A stretch of 64,000 nt of DNA from Microcoleus vaginatus HSN003 (GCF_022701255.1 NZ_CP031705.1:1377501-1441500); one strand, 5' to 3'. Shown: positions 28,031 to 36,872, counted from the stretch's first letter. The notes: generated from the letters alone by a model not told the origin. Made by a program: numbers and translations.

Positions 28031-28924
28031 TTAAGCTTTGGGCTTAGTCGCCGGCTTCTTCTCAATGGTATTCAAGCCGTTGAGGAACATGGGCACCAAT
28101 TTTTCCATAAATGCCTGCGGGTCGCGGTTCCAGGCGCGCTGAGCTACATCAACTCGGGTCATTTGTAGATCCGGGGCCAGCAGGGTTGCGGGCAAGCGTT
28201 CCATCAGGTATTGCGGGCGTTCCCACATCGGCATGGTGTTGGCAATGTCTACCAGGCGCGTGACGCGACGCAGTTCTGCCCCCAGCATGATATCCATTCC
28301 CGATTCAAATGCTGCTTGTTCGATCGCCACATACTTGCGCTTTGCCTGTTCCACCTTCTGGCGGTGTTCCGGGCTTTTGGCAGCTATGGAGCCGAGCCAG
28401 CGGTTGCCCCAGCGGACGTGACCAGCTTCTTCGGGAAAAATCTTTTCGATGGTTTCGCGGATTTTGATGTTTTCGTCGGTTTGGGGAGCCTGTTTGAGGG
28501 CGTGGATGTGGGCTGAGAAGTATTCGCAGCCCCGCTTTTCGGTGACATTGATTGCGGCTAAGGCTGCAATTATACCGTCATCGAGGTTACGGTATTGCTC
28601 TTTGTCCAGCAGGCGGTCAAATTCGTCAATGTAGGAGACTCCCGGCGGCGTTCCCACATTGTGGCCGATGTCTACCAGCAAGTCGGTGAGCCACATCGCG
28701 TGTCGCGCTTCGTCGGAAATGTGCCGGGAGAGGTCGCGCACGAGTTCGGCTGGTTCCCCGTCTAGCCGTTCGATCAGGTCGGTGAGGTCTTTGCAACTGC
28801 GCTGTTCGCTGTAGCGGTAGCGGTTGAGGGTGATCAAGTGAATTTCGCGATCGCGCACTACTTGAGCTAAAATTTCGCGCGCTCCCATTGCGTTGCGCGG
28901 CTTGCGGGGATAGGCAACTGTCAT
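28031..28924 (-). CDS. ferritin-like diiron-domain protein
   Basis: A 297-aa all-helical protein with the pattern of a four-helix-bundle diiron site. Metal-ligand motifs are SDEARHAMW (ExxH, about residue 71), EKRGCEYFSAH (about 129) and PEEAGHVRWG (ExxH, about 165), plus an N-terminal Glu. The C-terminus is Lys/Pro-rich. Function is not known; it could be a hydroxylase-like or peroxide-handling enzyme. It starts with MTVAYPRKPRNAMG at 28924. Confidence 0.8.
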   Translation of the reverse strand: MTVAYPRKPRNAMGAREILAQVVRDREIHLITLNRYRYSEQRSCKDLTDLIERLDGEPAELVRDLSRHISDEARHAMWLTDLLVDIGHNVGTPPGVSYIDEFDRLLDKEQYRNLDDGIIAALAAINVTEKRGCEYFSAHIHALKQAPQTDENIKIRETIEKIFPEEAGHVRWGNRWLGSIAAKSPEHRQKVEQAKRKYVAIEQAAFESGMDIMLGAELRRVTRLVDIANTMPMWERPQYLMERLPATLLAPDLQMTRVDVAQRAWNRDPQAFMEKLVPMFLNGLNTIEKKPATKPKA

Positions 28925-29100
28925 GCTTTTATGTTGTTATGTAAAGATACTTATATAAGTGTAACGCAGTTTTTTCGACAACAAATTACCTCGCAAGGGT
29001 GAAAGTTGTTGTGTGGGAGGATTAAGCCGTGGGGTCACTTTAGTCCTGGACGCACGGGTGGTCAGAAATCGTTTTTTTATTGAGCGAAGTTAATTTTTAA

Positions 29101-29415
29101 TTAACCACATCCTAACATCCCCTTGATACCCCCTACTATAAACAGCCAAATCACCCCAAAAATTCCCAAAGCATGAAGATCTAGTGGTAGATGAATAAAA
29201 CCAAAAATTCCCCCTGTTATCAATCCTACCCATGACAACCCTGCTAACATGGTTGATCCTATTACATAAATTGCCACAATCATCCCGCCAGTAACTGCGA
29301 TAAGTAATGCAATTAAAATCCCTACGACTATCATTTGCATACCATTAGGGTCAGGGCAAAATGAAGCTTGAGCAATCAGCATTTGACCGAGATTTATTGT
29401 CAGAAATGAGAGCAT
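29101..29415 (-). CDS. small hypothetical membrane protein
   Basis: A 104-aa protein of unknown function. It has a hydrophobic N-terminus and at least two strong transmembrane helices (about 29-55, MIVVGILIALLIAVTGG, and about 80-100, ALGIFGVIWLFIVGG) with Gly-rich faces. The sequence is more AT-rich than its neighbours. Confidence 0.65.
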   Translation of the reverse strand: MLSFLTINLGQMLIAQASFCPDPNGMQMIVVGILIALLIAVTGGMIVAIYVIGSTMLAGLSWVGLITGGIFGFIHLPLDLHALGIFGVIWLFIVGGIKGMLGCG

Positions 29416-29525
29416 AACTTTGGTGCCAATAATCTACAGTGTGGTTTTGTAAAGATACCTACATAACTGTAACACAGTTTTGGGCTTGCTAATTCACAAA
29501 GCAAGTTAGAAGTTTGTTGTCGATG

Positions 29526-29553
29526 CCCAATTCCCAATTCCCAATTCCCAATT
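29526..29553. repeat. CCCAATT heptamer array, 4 units
   Basis: Four perfect CCCAATT units in an intergenic region, a short tandemly repeated repetitive sequence of the cyanobacterial heptanucleotide class. Confidence 0.85.
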
Positions 29554-29569
29554 CCCGTAGACTTTGATA

Positions 29570-29794
29570 TCAAGTCTCAGTTGAGTCTGAAACCCCATCC
29601 TTAGCAGACTCTTGTTGAAATTTTCGCGCCTCTTCTACTTCCAACCTAGCCAGAGTTGTCGCCACATCCGCTAACTGTAAAGCCAGATTCATCCGACAAA
29701 CCGGGTTTTTTTCCCTCCACAGGTCTTTTGCCAAGAAATGTACTCGATAGCGAAACATTTTAATTGAATTTGGCGGAGTAACTTTCACTGTCAT
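29570..29794 (-). CDS. hypothetical protein, overlaps upstream gene
   Basis: A 74-aa basic/helical protein without a recognised family. Its ATG overlaps the stop of the 29791-30117 gene by 4 bases (ATGA), so the two are very likely translationally coupled and act together. A helical stretch MNLALQLADVATTLARLEVEE is visible. Confidence 0.7.
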   Translation of the reverse strand: MTVKVTPPNSIKMFRYRVHFLAKDLWREKNPVCRMNLALQLADVATTLARLEVEEARKFQQESAKDGVSDSTET

Positions 29795-30117
29795 AGTCTT
29801 TCTTCGGTTGAAGTTTGAATGCGGAGCAGCACCCGTTCTAGCTCCAAGTAAACAAATGTCAGCATGATTACTTTATCTTCATCGGTGATTGTAACACTAC
29901 AGGTTGCCGATCGGGGTTCAACGCCTTCGTGCCTGACAACTACAGTATATTTTCCCTGCTTCAGGTTATCAAAATTCACATCTGCCTCAAACAGGTCAAC
30001 TGTCTCCTCGGCCAGCACTCGTCCCTCCCGAGTCAGTAAAGTGACAAAGGCAATGCCGTCAACTGAAGTCATAGCATTATTACTCTGATTGCGGATCATC
30101 ACAAAAATATCGGACAT
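29791..30117 (-). CDS. hypothetical beta-rich protein
   Basis: A 108-aa protein of unknown family, rich in predicted beta strands (VDGIAFVTLLTREGRVL, GKYTVVVRHEGVEPRSATC). The pattern resembles a carboxypeptidase-regulatory or Ig-like beta sandwich, without certainty. It is the first gene of the overlapping pair and lies divergently from the exported protein gene at 30194. Confidence 0.7.
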   Translation of the reverse strand: MSDIFVMIRNQSNNAMTSVDGIAFVTLLTREGRVLAEETVDLFEADVNFDNLKQGKYTVVVRHEGVEPRSATCSVTITDEDKVIMLTFVYLELERVLLRIQTSTEERL

Positions 30118-30193
30118 TGTTTGGTCATTGTTAATTGCTAATTGATAATTTAGAATGAGTGCAGCACCTCACAAACAAAGGAGGATAAATACA

Positions 30194-30589
30194 GTGAATC
30201 ATTTCAAGCTTTTGCTAATTTTGACGGCTTTTGTAGCGGTTCTCGGTTTGGAAAAAAGTGGGGCGCTAGCTGCTGTCTGGAATATCTCTGAGACTGACCC
30301 TGGCTTGCAGCTTCACAGCCTGCAAATAGCAGAAAAGAGCGATCGCAATTTAAGCAACTCCAAAGGTACATTAAAAGAAGGCAGTGCCATCTCTATCGCT
30401 CCTGATGAAGTTATCGGCATACCAAAAGCTGAGGCGCGACAGCGTTTCATTCTGAATAAGATATATCGGGTTCAGGAAGGCACTACCGCTGACGATTTGT
30501 TTATTGTTGATGAGAAAGCAAATACATGGGCTGTAGAGGATGTCTCTGAGGCTACAAGGGGCCCTAATACCATTTTTTTAAAGATGTGA
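30194..30589 (+). CDS. small exported protein with IS-altered C-terminus
   Basis: The likely start is GTG 30194, preceded by a strong RBS AAAGGAGG at 30177-30184. This gives a classical signal peptide (NHFKLLLILTAFVAVLGL, cleavage near ALA-AVW). The mature part, about 100 residues, has no recognised family. An IS630 copy entered at 30568-30569 in the last codons. Without it the frame would end ...RGPN-ITCFSCI at a TGA at 31726-31728; with it the tail is TIFLKM from the element. Only six to seven residues change, but a Cys-x-x-Cys pair is lost. Confidence 0.7.
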   Translation: MNHFKLLLILTAFVAVLGLEKSGALAAVWNISETDPGLQLHSLQIAEKSDRNLSNSKGTLKEGSAISIAPDEVIGIPKAEARQRFILNKIYRVQEGTTADDLFIVDEKANTWAVEDVSEATRGPNTIFLKM

Positions 30590-31703
30590 TAGAGATAAAG
30601 AATGTAAAATCCAAGACCATCCGGTGAGAAAACCAATGACACGATCGGTGAAAGACACCAAAATTTCCTGGACTCTTATGCGGAGTTCGTCCAGATTACT
30701 AAACACTGACCAAGCTAAAAAATCTTTCAGATATTCCCACACTCTTTCTGTGGGGTTTACTTCCGGACAAGCGGGAGGCTGAAATAGTAAAATGATATTG
30801 TCTGGTAATTCAGATGAGCTTAAATTATGAGCTGGTGCGTTATCAACTTGAATGATGTGTAATTCATGAGGATATTGTATTGACAAAAGTTGTAAATATG
30901 CTTCAAAACAAACTTTGTCTAAATGCGAAAATTCCCAAAAAAAACTTTGTCCAGTAGCGCTCGATACTGCCCCATACAGCCAAAAACACTCAAATTTCCA
31001 TTGATGCTTTCCTCGGGGCTTTACGCCTGAAAGCGTCAGCTTGCGCCGACGAATTGTATGCAGCCCTAGACGAGTTTCATCACTACACCAATAAGTGACT
31101 TTTTTATATTTGTTTACTTGAGGTAAAGCTTTGTGTAGTAAAGCTTTTATCTGTTGATGCAAGTTATTTTTAAATTCATTAATTGCCGTAGGTTTCTGAG
31201 AAATACTGCGAGGTCTTGGAATTGTTAATTTACTTTTTAATTCACCTCTCACTAAAGAATATACAGCCTGGTAACTACTGGCTATTCCTTTAATCAACCA
31301 GAGCCAGAGATGAACTTCTTGGTAACTCCGAAATCCTTCGGGGTCTCTCAATTCTTGTTGCAATGAAGCTGCTATTTCAACGGAGAACTTTTTTGGGCGG
31401 CCAAAAACCTGCCGATTTTTTAACAAATTTTCCAGACCTCCCTCTTTATATTGAGAGAGCCAGCGATGAATTGTTGCCTCACTTTTACCTAAAACTGCCG
31501 ATACTTCCCGCACAGTTTATACTTGTTTAGACTGAAATTAATAAAGCATTTGGACTTTGTTATAAGCTAGGATTCTTTGCAAGTTGTTTAAGGATTCCTC
31601 GCAAATATTCTCCAGATTCGGTAATCTTTATATGAGGCCGACCAGACATTGTAATTCTCTCCTTTACTTTGAACACAAGTCTATCACATCTTTAAAAAAA
31701 TGG
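30570..31703. mobile_element. IS630-family element
   Basis: A 1134-bp element with perfect terminal inverted repeats of at least 20 bp (CCATTTTTTTAAAGATG at the left, complement at the right) and TA duplications at 30568-30569 and 31704-31705. The ends are unusually well preserved compared with its transposase. Confidence 0.93.
30578..31649 (-). pseudogene. IS630 transposase with N-terminal stops
   Basis: From 31513 to 30578 the frame is open (311 aa) with a helix-turn-helix (KSEATIHRWLSQYKEGG) and catalytic motifs WCSDETRLGLH, IQVDNAPAHNL and NPTERVWEYLKD. The proper N-terminus starts at ATG 31649 (MSGRPHIKITESGEYLRG) but is separated by a frameshift near 31565 and TAA codons near 31545 and 31518. 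The element could only move if another copy supplied transposase. Confidence 0.8.
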
Positions 31704-31816
31704 TATTACCTGTTTTTCTTGCATCTGACTCTCGATCGCACGATCTCTTAACCCAGACCAGGTAATATGCGATCGATTATTCAGCAAGCCCTAAATAACA
31801 GTTGAGAATGTAATTT

Positions 31817-31993
31817 ATGAATACTGATTTGTTTGGCAAAATTGCTAAAACCCTCAAACAGCAATTTCCGAATGCTAATGATGAAGTTCTGATGCAACAA
31901 GTGCGTGAGATGTATGAAGCTGAAATGCAAAGAAGGTCAACACTTTCTAAAGTTGAAAAGTTGCGCGCAGAATTTTCAGACAAACTTCCTTGA
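31817..31993 (+). CDS. small hypothetical protein
   Basis: A 58-aa frame beginning MNTDLFGKIAKTLKQQFP and ending EFSDKLP. The composition is that of a real amphipathic helical protein and the frame uses normal codons. The segment after it (31994-32166) appears to be a decayed gene end. No family recognised. Confidence 0.5.
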   Translation: MNTDLFGKIAKTLKQQFPNANDEVLMQQVREMYEAEMQRRSTLSKVEKLRAEFSDKLP

Positions 31994-32166
31994 GAATTTC
32001 ACTGGGAGAAACCGTCTGAGCGCGACGCTGAAGACACCATATTTACTGTGGTTGCGTAAGTCCTGTTTGCACAGGTTCTGTCGCTACGATCGCAGTATCC
32101 CTACTTTTGCTTACAATGAAGCTAATGTTCGTTGGAAATTCAACCGTTTGAATCAAAGGTGAACGA

Positions 32167-32828
32167 ATGGCAAAGGTTATTGCAGTTACAGAAGCTATTA
32201 AAAGCCTTGCTGAGGCTGAATCAAGGTTGAATTTGAGGCGAACTGAGGATGAGGCTTTTTTTACAGAGTGGCAAACCCAATTGCCAAGTCTCAGCGATTC
32301 TGAACAGACTGCTTTGGATACGCTACGACGCAGATTGCCATATCATAGAGCCGATGGAGAGTTGTTAGAAGGGGCAGTGACATTGCTGGTGGCATCACCT
32401 TTGTTAGAACTGGCCGGATTCTACGATCCACCTTTGAGGATGAAGGCTGAAGCTGCGATGGCTACGCCCCGGCTTACGCCTACGAAATTGCGATCGATGA
32501 TGGGGAAGAAACCCTGCGCGGACGAATTGATATCTTGATTTTGCAGAATCAGCTTTGGGTAATGGTTTTGGAGTCTAAGAAGACTACGATTTCCACGCGA
32601 TCGGCATTACCCCAAGCATTAGCATACATGATGGGAAATCCTGATTTGGATAAACCGAGATTTGGTATGTTGACGAATGGCGATGATGTGTGGTTTGTGA
32701 AACTCAGGGCTCAACCTAAACCCGAATACGGCTTATCGCGGGCATTTTCGATTTATACTGTGCCAAGTGAATTGCGATCGGCTTTTCAAGTCTTGAAGCA
32801 TTTAAGGCAAGGCATCACGGGCGTCTAA
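32167..32828 (+). pseudogene. restriction-endonuclease-like (HsdR_N-type) protein, frameshifted
   Basis: Two frames make one gene of about 210 aa. The first gives an N-terminal helical region (TEDEAFFTEWQTQLPSLSDS). The second gives the nuclease-like core EIAIDDGEETLRGRIDILIL then VMVLESKKTT, a PD-(D/E)xK pattern (D in RIDIL, ExK in ESKK), as in small cyanobacterial proteins annotated restriction endonuclease subunit R. Between them, 32458-32483 is a 26-base GC-rich insert (GGCTACGCCCCGGCTTACGC within it) whose length breaks the frame. Removing it joins AEAA to EIAIDDG. Confidence 0.7.
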
Positions 32829-32873
32829 GTTACGGTGAAGGTATTGCTCATCGGCATAAAGACGTGCCATCGG

Positions 32874-33224
32874 CTACAAATCCTCGTCCATCACTTCATC
32901 GTTTTCCCGAATTTCTGTTTCAATTTCATCGGAAAAAGCTTCAGCATAAGCCCAAGCGTTAGCAATATCAGTAGCAGATAGCAATCGATAGCTTGTGAGT
33001 AAGTCAGCTTCGCTATAGCCAATGCGACGAGCTTCTACAAGTCCCCAAACAGTGATGCGAGTTCCAGCAATGCAAGCACTCCCGCCACAGACATCAGGCG
33101 TTTTTTCAATACCGCGCCAAGGAGTGATTTTGCCTTGAGTGAGGAGTTGAACGACTTGAGCTTTTTCGTCGTCAGAGAGTGCCAGGAGTTGAGGCTCTAA
33201 TTCTTTCAGCGTCATGACAAACAA
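32874..33224 (-). CDS. DUF433 domain protein
   Basis: A 116-aa protein with the DUF433 signature GIEKTPDVCGGSACIAGTR and ITVWGLVEARRIGYSEADLL, a homeodomain-like fold found alone or as an antitoxin-like partner of PIN-type toxins. No toxin gene is adjacent. A second start at MTLKELEP (three residues in) is equally possible. It converges with the broken nuclease-like gene. Confidence 0.85.
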   Translation of the reverse strand: MFVMTLKELEPQLLALSDDEKAQVVQLLTQGKITPWRGIEKTPDVCGGSACIAGTRITVWGLVEARRIGYSEADLLTSYRLLSATDIANAWAYAEAFSDEIETEIRENDEVMDEDL

Positions 33225-33339
33225 TGGAATTGCGACTACCGATCATTCTATCGAACCGATCGCCCCATTTACGCGATCGCCCATAGCCACTTCTAGTAAT
33301 TTGGGTGAAGCGCGACAATGTAGGCAATGGTTGTATAAA

Positions 33340-34722
33340 TTACACTGTATGGGCGATCGCATATTGCTTCAACACAGGTGAAATCGTGTAAAAATTTGCT
33401 TGTTGTTCTATCAAGCAGCGCCGCGATAGAGATTGCAGCGCATTTAGCAAATCTGAAGCTGGAATTCGGTCATTTTCTAGCAATTTTGCCCGGTTGATTG
33501 GCTGGCTTTCTTTCGTTAACAATGAGATTACTTGTTTTTCTAGTTCGGATAGGCGATCGAACTGCTGCTGTAAAATATCTTTCAAATCTTCGGGCAACAA
33601 TATGGTATCATTTGGCAATAACTCTGTCACGCCTCCTCCCAAGTCTTGAATCAGATTAGCCACGCTTTTTAACCATAGGGGGTTGCCTTGGTAGCGATGA
33701 ATGAGTGCTTCAGTGTTGTCGCTTTCTTCTAACCCATAATCTCTCAGAATTTCCTGTCCGGCGGCGATGTCTAAACCTTTGAGGTGTAAGGTACGAATGG
33801 AAGTATTTTGGTTTTTAACTTGAGTCACTTCTCTCGGTTGTTCCCAACCGATTAAGAGAAAGCAGCTTTGATGGGATAATTTTTCTATTTGTTTGAATAA
33901 AGAGCGATATTCTTCGCATTCAGGTTTGTATTTTCCTGCAAATTCCCCGCTACAGAAAAGGTTGTGAACGTCATCTAAGACTATTAAACAGCGATGGTTT
34001 TGTAAATACTTAATCAGCGGTAAGCGTTTCTGGTTGGTTGGGGATGAATCTTGTTTTTCTGAATTTGAAAAAAGCTGTATTAGGTTAGATTGAAATTTTT
34101 CTATGGTGGGGAATTCGTCTAGTGTGTACCAAACTGCGTAGTCAAACTCGTCTTTAATTTGTTGTACGAGTTGCACTGCTAAGCTGGTTTTGCCGATGCC
34201 ACTGATGCCGGTGAGGGTTATGAGGCGACAGCGTTGTTGTAGAATCCAGGTGGTGAGGGTGTGGAGTTCGAGGGGGCGATCGTAGAAATCACCCAACTCC
34301 GGCATTTCGCTTAAATCTTGATATAGAGTTTTAGTTGGTTTTGAGTTAGATGTTTCCTGATTTGGTGGCTGTGAGTTTGGTATACTTGGCGGGTGTCTAC
34401 CTTCTCCACAGGTGTTAAAACTACCTTTCACTACAATGTCTTTTGCAAAGTTTAAAATATTAGAGTTTTGCAACCTCTCCATTGTGGAGCGAAAATTCGA
34501 TTTACTGACATCTTCTCCTAACTCCTCTGAAAGTATCTGCCATAATTCCGAGCCGATTTCCCTGATGCGACTTTCAGAACAGTTAAAATCTTTAGCTATT
34601 TCTTTGTATGTCTCGCGTTGTAGAGTTCCCCGCAGTACCGCTTCCTGTAAATCGTCAAGGTGCTGACCTGTTTTCTCCAAAACTATGCGATCGGCGACAT
34701 TTAACATTTCTTTAAGATTCAT
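33340..34722 (-). CDS. NB-ARC (STAND) ATPase with N-terminal HTH
   Basis: A 460-aa STAND-type signalling ATPase. The N-terminal 85 residues are a helix-turn-helix-like domain of the type found at the head of cyanobacterial NB-ARC/WD40 proteins (ETYKEIAKDFNCSESRIREI). A disordered linker follows. The NB-ARC core has Walker A GISGIGKTSLA (about 172-182), Walker B CLIVLDDVHN (about 244-253) and a GxP-like motif YQGNPLWLK, then a winged-helix segment. The usual repeat sensor (WD40, TPR) is absent. Such proteins act as oligomerising switches in conflict or stress responses; the trigger and effector here are unknown. Confidence 0.85.
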   Translation of the reverse strand: MNLKEMLNVADRIVLEKTGQHLDDLQEAVLRGTLQRETYKEIAKDFNCSESRIREIGSELWQILSEELGEDVSKSNFRSTMERLQNSNILNFAKDIVVKGSFNTCGEGRHPPSIPNSQPPNQETSNSKPTKTLYQDLSEMPELGDFYDRPLELHTLTTWILQQRCRLITLTGISGIGKTSLAVQLVQQIKDEFDYAVWYTLDEFPTIEKFQSNLIQLFSNSEKQDSSPTNQKRLPLIKYLQNHRCLIVLDDVHNLFCSGEFAGKYKPECEEYRSLFKQIEKLSHQSCFLLIGWEQPREVTQVKNQNTSIRTLHLKGLDIAAGQEILRDYGLEESDNTEALIHRYQGNPLWLKSVANLIQDLGGGVTELLPNDTILLPEDLKDILQQQFDRLSELEKQVISLLTKESQPINRAKLLENDRIPASDLLNALQSLSRRCLIEQQANFYTISPVLKQYAIAHTV

Positions 34723-34927
34723 CTGGCAGGGAGATGCGAGAGTTTTGTGTATTGTAGCTCACAAATGCCAACATTTTCGTACATTTTCGTACATTGTTGT
34801 ACAAACTTAGATTAAAGTTAAAGTAAAAGCGAGGGAGAATTGGCGGCAAAATAGAACATTTTTGGGCTAGACAAACGTTGAATTTCTTAAGGATAATGGA
34901 ACAAGTATTAAAAGGATAAATTGATTT

Positions 34928-35509
34928 ATGAATTGGGAAGATTTTGCCAGTAAAGCAGGTGAAGAACTTGTAGAAAATGTTGTAGAAAAAACTATGGGAA
35001 TTAATGGAAATACAGTCAAAACAGTCAAAGCGGTTGCAGAAACTGGTGCTGCGGTAGGTGCGGCTGCCAGTGCTGCTACAGGGTTGACTGTTGCAGCAAC
35101 TTCAGGAGCAGGAATTACTTCTGGTTTAGCTGCGGCAGGTGGTGTGGTTGGTGGTGGCATGGCGGCGGCTCCTGCGGTATTAGCAGCAGGCCCAGCTTAT
35201 CTTGGGGCAAAAATAATGAATGAAACTTTGTTCAAAGAGCAATCGAACTTGTCTGAGGAAGAGAATGATGCTCGTGCAGCGGCAAGAACAGCTACAAACA
35301 TTGGGGCTGCTGCTGGTCTAGTTGGTGCTGGTGCTGTAACGGTAGCTGGCGGTGCTTCGGGTGCTGCAATTATGGGCACTCTTGCTGGTATCGGTGGTGC
35401 TGTCGGGGGAGGTGCAATTGCTGGTACTGCCATAGTTGCTGCTGCACCTGTTGCTGCGGCGGCTGCTATTGGATACGGAATATATAAACTTTTTGGAGGT
35501 AAAGGGTAA
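34928..35509 (+). CDS. Gly/Ala-rich membrane protein
   Basis: A 193-aa protein with an acidic amphipathic N-terminus (MNWEDFASKAGEELVENVV) followed by long Gly/Ala-rich hydrophobic stretches (about 36-105 and 125-190) split by a charged loop (KEQSNLSEEENDARAAAR). Repeated GxxxG and small-residue patterns suggest glycine-zipper transmembrane helices, as in membrane-inserting or pore-like proteins. No named family recognised. It is divergent from the STAND ATPase (205 bp apart). Confidence 0.7.
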   Translation: MNWEDFASKAGEELVENVVEKTMGINGNTVKTVKAVAETGAAVGAAASAATGLTVAATSGAGITSGLAAAGGVVGGGMAAAPAVLAAGPAYLGAKIMNETLFKEQSNLSEEENDARAAARTATNIGAAAGLVGAGAVTVAGGASGAAIMGTLAGIGGAVGGGAIAGTAIVAAAPVAAAAAIGYGIYKLFGGKG

Positions 35510-35573
35510 AGATAGTTAGTTCAGTTTGAATTTGAAGGTCTAATTAATCTGAAGTTTAGCGGAGCACTTAATT

Positions 35574-35921
35574 ATGATGGATGAGATAGTCAATAAGTTA
35601 GCTGGTCTAGGAGTTGCTGGTTTAGTCTTAGTGGGGCTTGTTGCAACCTCTTCTTATGCAGGAGCCGTAGCAATTACAACTTCGTTAGCTTTTTTAGGTG
35701 GTCCTTTTGGGATGATTGGTGGCGCAGTTGCTCTCACCTTGATTGCAGGCGTTTCAAGCATGATTGCAAAGGTTGGGGTTGAGACTCTAGCAAAGGCTGT
35801 AGTTCAGGAGCTTAAAAAGAGTGGCAGATCTGAGACTTCTATCATTCAAGAAATCAATAATTTTCCAATGATTACTCAAGGTCTACGTTCCCAACTACGT
35901 GAATATGTCCGCCTAGTATAA
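35574..35921 (+). CDS. small Gly-rich membrane protein
   Basis: A 115-aa protein with an N-terminal hydrophobic half (GLGVAGLVLVGLVATSS and GGPFGMIGGAVALTLIAG) and a soluble helical C-terminus (ETLAKAVVQELKKSGRSE). It follows the previous Gly-rich gene by 64 bp, ends at a hairpin terminator and probably belongs to the same transcript. Function unknown. Confidence 0.7.
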   Translation: MMDEIVNKLAGLGVAGLVLVGLVATSSYAGAVAITTSLAFLGGPFGMIGGAVALTLIAGVSSMIAKVGVETLAKAVVQELKKSGRSETSIIQEINNFPMITQGLRSQLREYVRLV

Positions 35922-35972
35922 AAGGAATAAGTGTGATTGCTGCTCTCCATTAGTGTGAGCGCCTTTTTTTGT

Positions 35973-36003
35973 AGGTTGGGTTGACGCTGGTGTCACCCAA
36001 CCT
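35973..36003. terminator. hairpin terminator
   Basis: AGGTTGGGT and ACCCAACCT form a stem around 13 bases and are followed by CTTTTTC. Located 50 bp after the Gly-rich gene pair. The remainder of 36004-36230 holds several GCGATCGC sites and no gene. Confidence 0.65.
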
Positions 36004-36230
36004 CTTTTTCTACTTACAATCTTATCCATTTCCACCATTTGAAAGTGCGCTGATTGCACGGAGGGCGATCGCCTCACCAATCATAAAGAGCGATCGCCCC
36101 TCCCACCAAATACCAAACAATCCGATGATTGTACGGATAGGGATGCTTGAGTAAACAAAAGATCGATCGCCCTATGGACAAAGATTTCTGCTAAAGTATA
36201 GCGCGTACTTAAATCAAACAGTCTACACTT

Positions 36231-36557
36231 GTGGAAAGAATTCCAAACGAGGCCTTAGTAGTTCGTGGCGGTCGCAATCGCCCAGAAGATATTAAACGCA
36301 GCACGGCAACTCACCCCAGCGGCATCACGGGAATTTCTGTAGAATGTGCAGTAGGATTGTCTGTAGCAGAATTAGCAGCAACAATTCCGCACGGACAAGT
36401 TGGTGTGACGACAGTAAGTGATGTTCGATCGTCCGATGGAGATGTCATCCGTACTTCTGGTAGAAGCCCAAATCATGCAACATTAACTGGCTTAACACCA
36501 GAAAAAGCAAGTCTGCTGCTGACACCAACGATTCCTAATCCATCACAACAATCATAG
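36231..36557 (+). CDS. hypothetical protein of a conserved small gene pair
   Basis: A 108-aa protein starting with GTG. It contains ALVVRGGRNRPEDIKRST, THPSGITGISVECAVGLSV, HGQVGVTTVSDVR and RSPNHATLTGLTPEKA. The regular Gly-rich turns suggest a compact beta/alpha fold. I recognise no named domain. The next gene follows after 16 bp, so they form a pair. Confidence 0.65.
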   Translation: MERIPNEALVVRGGRNRPEDIKRSTATHPSGITGISVECAVGLSVAELAATIPHGQVGVTTVSDVRSSDGDVIRTSGRSPNHATLTGLTPEKASLLLTPTIPNPSQQS

Positions 36558-36573
36558 TGAGTTGAGCAAAAAT

Positions 36574-36834
36574 ATGAAATATCCCAGAATCTTTGCAGAC
36601 TTTCATAATGCGGATGAACAAGGTCGCCTCCGCCTAAATTGCGTTGGTACGATTGAAGATTTGAGTCGCCAAAATATTAAGTTGGAAGATGGCAAATTTT
36701 TAGCCTTGTATGACGAAGAGTTAGAAGTCGATGGCGTAGTGCAATATTCAGAAGAGGAAAGTCTGTGGGTTGCAGTAATTGATTGGAAGCAAATTAGGCA
36801 AGTAGAGGATATGCTTGTTCAAGCAACAGTCTAG
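36574..36834 (+). CDS. hypothetical partner protein
   Basis: An 86-aa acidic protein starting MKYPRIFADFHNADEQG (ATG 36574; a TTG at 36562 would add four residues). Strand-rich content with DGKFLALYDEELEVDGVVQ and ending in a helical DWKQIRQVEDML. Small size, opposite properties and tight spacing to the preceding gene resemble toxin-immunity or toxin-antitoxin pairs, but no motif proves it. Confidence 0.65.
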   Translation: MKYPRIFADFHNADEQGRLRLNCVGTIEDLSRQNIKLEDGKFLALYDEELEVDGVVQYSEEESLWVAVIDWKQIRQVEDMLVQATV

Positions 36835-36872
36835 TGAGATCGCTGGCCAAATGTGGGTATCAAGTAAAAGTT

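Noticed and set aside
34867-35433. minus-strand Ala/Pro-rich frames opposite the Gly-rich membrane protein
   Set aside because: Shadow frames of a GC-skewed Gly/Ala coding region; no start signals.
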